Shown here in pieces: positions 60,528 through 64,000 of a stretch of DNA of 64,000 bases. The DNA is taken from positions 1,674,001 through 1,738,000 of the forward strand of contig JAECYW010000011.1 in the NCBI GenBank assembly GCA_023014335.1. Direction: 5' to 3'. Source of the DNA: Galerina marginata (taxonomy: Eukaryota > Basidiomycota > Agaricomycetes > Agaricales > Galerinaceae). Every line of letters starts with the position of its first letter. Position 1 is the first letter of the stretch. The notes beneath the pieces are model-generated. The model was not told the DNA's origin and ran no database searches. It was given only the letters and a program-made list of their open reading frames with translations. The translations under genes and the position numbers were made by a program.

Positions 60528-61115
60528 ATGTCCACTGTGAATGCCATCCAAAAGGTTTTCCTAGCCGCACCCAACTTTGCTGTTGTCGGCGCCGTCTAAG
60601 GATCAGAGCAAATATGGAACGAAGGCGGGTCGACACTTTGAAACAACACATCCTAAAGCTTAGCAATAACGGACAGGTCCTCAAGTGGTACAAAGAACGT
60701 AGCTTCAGTGTGACACCCGTCCACCCTGTAAGGATTGTCCTCACAATACTAGCCCGTCTAACTGAAAACACTACACATGGCAGAAGGAGACGGAGCTTGA
60801 AGGCATCCAAACACTCAACTCCATTTCCGAGCTTCCCTCTCCGAAAGAGACAAGTATTTCTATCATAACCCCACCGAAGGCGTGTATAATTCATCCTCGT
60901 CTATGACTTCCTACTCACATGGAAGTACAAAGGTTACGCTGGGAATTTTGGAGAAAGCGAAAGATCTCTCCATCCCCGCTCTCTGGCTTCAACCTGGAGC
61001 TGAGGATGCTGCGGTTATAGAATACATCAAGGAGAACGGGCTTTCCGATCGCGTAATCTATGGAGGACCGTGTATCCTTGTTGAGGGTGACGACATCACC
61101 CGAAGTTTGTTATAG
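60528..61115 (+). CDS. CoA-binding domain protein (YccU-like), with two GC-AG introns
   Basis: A Rossmann-fold CoA-binding protein of uncertain role. Exons 60528-60624, 60677-60727, 60784-60879 and 60933-61115. Motifs: FAVVGA, KDQSKYGTK, VLKWYKERSFSVTPVHP, GIQTLNSISELPSPKETS, IPALWLQPGAEDAAVIEY and IYGGPCILVEGDD. Introns one and three have GC donors (AAG|GCGGGT and AAG|GCGTGT) and normal sizes (52 and 53 bp). Exon 1 is 97 nt where 96 is needed: the sequence has one extra base near 60593, making a premature stop in the literal frame. Everything else is intact, so a base error is likely. Confidence 0.83.
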
Positions 61116-61384
61116 ACGTTATCTTATCTGATATGTATGGCAATCATTCGGAAACCGAAGGTTGGCCTTGAACTACTTTTGCTTCTTAACCACCACCCAA
61201 TGTCCGCCTCAGTAGCTCGTACTTTGAATTACACTACATAAATGAAGTGCTGGACATTGGCTAGCCCCGTGTTTCTGCATGTCAATGCTAAAAATGTCCT
61301 GAGAATTTCCAAATAGCATCATGGTGCAACGGTGGCTGGCCTGATGTCGAGTTCACCTCAACTGCTCCCATTCTCCAATGATCC

Positions 61385-61392
61385 TATAAAGG
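61385..61392 (+). promoter_or_regulatory. TATA box of the chitinase gene
   Basis: TATAAAGG is about 90 bases before the ATG at 61480. Confidence 0.5.
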
Positions 61393-61479
61393 TCTCCACC
61401 AAACACCACCCCCGTTCAACTCTTTTTCTTTCTTTCTCGAACTGCCTCTTAATTATTGTTTATGCCTCAGACTTCCACC

Positions 61480-63184
61480 ATGTTATTAACCGCCACTTTG
61501 TTGCCTCTCTCTTTGTTGACGGCCACCGTTGTTGCATTGGAAGGGCTGCAATCGCTCCCGCCTAGTTCAGTGACTCGGAGCAATTCGACTATTTCTGCAG
61601 CGTGGTACACTGGGTGGCACGCAGCCGACTTCCCACTCTCCCAAGTTAGCTGGTTGAAGTACACACATTTGACCTATGCCTTCGCGTGAGTTTGCATCTC
61701 TTGTACAGATGCCGTGCTCTCATCCATCTCTCACAGAATCACGACACCGGACGTCAATACACTCTCCCTCGACGAATCGGACGAAATTTTGATTCCAGAG
61801 TTTGTTTCTTTGGCTCACAAAAACGTAAGACCATTTCAGTGCTAAGCTTACTAGGATGAACAACCCCTTTTCATGCTCATTAGAATGTGAAAGCCAGTGT
61901 CTCTATAGGTGGTTGGACCGGGTCTCGGTGGTTTTCTTCAAATGTCAGAACGGCACAGAATCGGACGGCCTTCGTGAAGACTGTCATCAGTCTTGCTCAA
62001 AAATACAATCTTGACGGTATTGATTTCGAGTCAGTTTTTATTTGCCTTCACCGTACACAACATCCTGAAAATTTACTTTTTAGCTGGGAATTCCCAGGCA
62101 TCCAAGGGATTGGATGCAATATTTTTGACCCTAGTGACACCACCAACTTCCTTTCCTTTCTTCACGAACTTCGGAATTCTACGACAGGTAGAAAACTTAT
62201 ACTATCTGCCGCGACATTCGACACGCCATGGGTAGCATCAACTGGTTCACCATCGACAAACATTTCTCAGTTCAGTCAAGTATTGGACTACATAGCCATC
62301 ATGAATTATGACGTCAAGTCGAATTCTACATTAGGAGCCGGCCCCAGTTCACCCTTGGACGATTCGTGCGCACCTGTTGGCGCGCGCTTTGGCTCGGCTA
62401 TGTCTGCAGTGAAAGCATGGACGGCTGCAGGGATGCCCGTTGATCAAATTGTCCTTGGTGTCCCTGCGTACGGGCACTCTTTCGTCACGTTGCCTTCATC
62501 TATCAAAGCTTCAAATGGATCAAGTCAAAACAACCTCCCCTCATATCCGCCTTACAATGCAAGCATCGAACGTCGTGGTGATAAATGGGATGGTGATGGC
62601 GGCTTGGATGTTTGTGGTGTTATGCAAGGCCCCGGTGGAGTTTATACATATTGGGGCCTCGTGGATGAAGGATTCTTGAATAAGGATGGCTCGACTGCGG
62701 ATGGTATTGAGTTTCAGTTTAACCAGTGCAGTCAAACGGTGAGTTGCTTTTGAAGTTGTGAACATGAGTACATATTAAATTGACCCCTTCTCATAGCCAT
62801 TTCTTTACAATACAACAACTGGAATCTACGTCTCATACGATAGCCCACAGTCGTACGCCATCAAAGGCGGATTTATCCACTCAGCGGGACTGAAAGGATT
62901 TGCCATCTGGGAAGCAGGTGGCGACTTGAATGACACTCTGCTTGATGCCATTTGTAAGTCCCCTGATCCTGGACTTTGTTACCATGGGTAGGGGCTGACT
63001 GCCAATTTAAACGTGTTTAGTGAACGCGACCCAACATGGCGGACCGCCCCAGACAACATCATCGACACCAGGAAGTGTCACCCCGACTTCATTCGGCATC
63101 TCAACGCAGGTCCAGGGTGCGAAGTCGGTGTGGGGTGCCATCTTTTCTTCGGTCGTCCTTGCTGCTTGTACCTGGTTGGGTTGA
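61480..63184 (+). CDS. Secreted GH18 chitinase, probably GPI-anchored
   Basis: It hydrolyses chitin, likely in wall remodelling. The start MLLTATLLPLSLLTATVVA is a signal peptide; an ATG at 61462 would add six residues. GH18 motifs: SAAWYTGWHAADFPLS, KASVSIGGWTGSRWF and LDGIDFDWEFPG. The central Asp of the last is completed by the splice GA|C, and the Glu is catalytic. Then MNYDV, VLGVPAYGHSF, VYTYWGLVDEGFL and GFAIWEAGGD. Five or six introns. The last exon is Thr/Ser-rich and ends with the hydrophobic SVWGAIFSSVVLAACTWLG, as expected of a GPI-attachment signal. Confidence 0.9.
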
Positions 63185-64000
63185 TTCCGACGGTCTTTAT
63201 TACGGACATGAAACGGACATTATGTGGATTTAACTCTCGTTGCGCGCAACGTGCGTTTTACAGATGAAGTATCTCCTAACATATAATAATCCATAATCGC
63301 CATACATAATCGGGGCTCTGTTTACGCAACTTCGGTTGACGACTGCCTCATGGCCTGCTGGCCTGCGATAAGATTTTGATTACCTCGTGCTCAAAATATT
63401 AGGAGTGGCTTTCATGAATGTCACGGTACCGATACAATTTACAGAATTTGACAGGAATTTCAACTTTCAAAGACCTATTCAGGACACCGACTAAGCATGT
63501 CCTGTTCAGTCCTATGGGCGCCTTCCCTAACGAGTTTTATCTCATTCCTAGTCCCTTCCGAAGGCGATATCTCTCGGAGCATCATAATCAGATACGTTCA
63601 TCTGGACAGCCTTTGTGATAATGTGCGGATTCAGCGCCATGTCGCTGAAGGTTTCGCTCAAAATCTCCACCTGACTGACGCAGGAACCTCCTCTGCATTT
63701 TAACGCAACCAACGCCCGTCGAGTTATCACGGAGCTCTTCCAGTGATAGATAACTTTCTTTGAATGGCTCAGGGAATGACGCGCGATCAGGTGGCGCGCA
63801 TTCGTGGTCCATCGATGACGAGGTAACGTTATTTACGGGTAGTCGAGCCCAGGCTCGGATTCACCTCTCTTGCATCCGTACACTCCGAGGACAGGGTCGC
63901 TACCATCCCGGGTGGTTGTTCGTGTGTCTTCTTAATTGCGGCAGTGGGTGGATATTCGACATTGTCATGACGGCAGGACGGAACAAGCTCCCAGGTCCCG
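63185..64000. other. Right end, no recognised gene
   Basis: Only short open frames. A stretch at about 63841-63914 has GTCGAGCCCAGGCTCG-like pairing reminiscent of a tRNA 3' half, but no cloverleaf could be built. Confidence 0.4.

Noticed and set aside
60289..60894. 201-codon minus-strand frame
   Set aside because: It is antisense to the CoA-binding gene, whose exons, motifs and splice sites are convincing.
63841..63914. tRNA-like sequence at the right end
   Set aside because: A T-arm-like part pairs, but no consistent acceptor, D-arm and anticodon arm could be drawn on either strand.

Overview
This window looks like nuclear DNA of a filamentous basidiomycete, most likely an Agaricomycete mushroom. 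Genes are dense and on both strands, and nearly all are split by many 48-70 bp introns. The gene set fits such a fungus: WOPR regulators, a MetR-like bZIP, PalC, Ppg1 and a GPI-type chitinase. The transposon set also fits: Helitrons, a hAT MITE and an Academ-like element. No rRNA, organellar sequence or CRISPR was seen.

Region 1 (1-9.3 kb) is nested mobile DNA. An autonomous Helitron enters from the left edge with a Rep/helicase gene and a second gene, and ends at 5823. A 413 bp non-autonomous Helitron follows head to tail, then a third Helitron-like unit ending at 8111. Two 619 bp inverted copies of one TA-targeting MITE and a 560 bp hAT MITE are inserted in this block. LTR-like tandem repeats follow.

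Region 2 (10-25.3 kb) holds cellular genes: a SETD6/Rkm4-like methyltransferase, a CRAL-TRIO protein, Ppg1 phosphatase, a C2H2 zinc-finger protein, splicing factor Cwc24 and a MetR/CYS3-like bZIP. Between them are coding-like stretches I could not name. Several conserved reading frames here carry single-base discontinuities.

Region 3 (28-35.3 kb) is the most interesting. It has a small Arg-rich gene with three tandem 138 bp exon-plus-intron units, then an intact 10-exon DDE transposase (about 1121 aa), then an intact 5-exon XPG/FEN1-family nuclease (about 557 aa). The nuclease tail carries three VIDLT-type SUMO-interacting motifs. Transposase plus XPG nuclease is the pattern of the AcademX lineage of Academ DNA transposons.

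Region 4 (36-64 kb) is mainly housekeeping: an intracellular LysM protein, GLTP, free-Met-R-sulfoxide reductase, cysteinyl-tRNA synthetase with a likely mitochondrial leader, tandem WOPR (Gti1/Pac2) paralogues, two identical tRNA-Val(AAC) genes, TFIIA large subunit, PalC, PIG-U, a Mcy1-like cysteine synthase, a CoA-binding protein and a GH18 chitinase.

Splice models were made by hand from GT/GC-AG sites, phase and family resemblance. No database search or transcript evidence was available.
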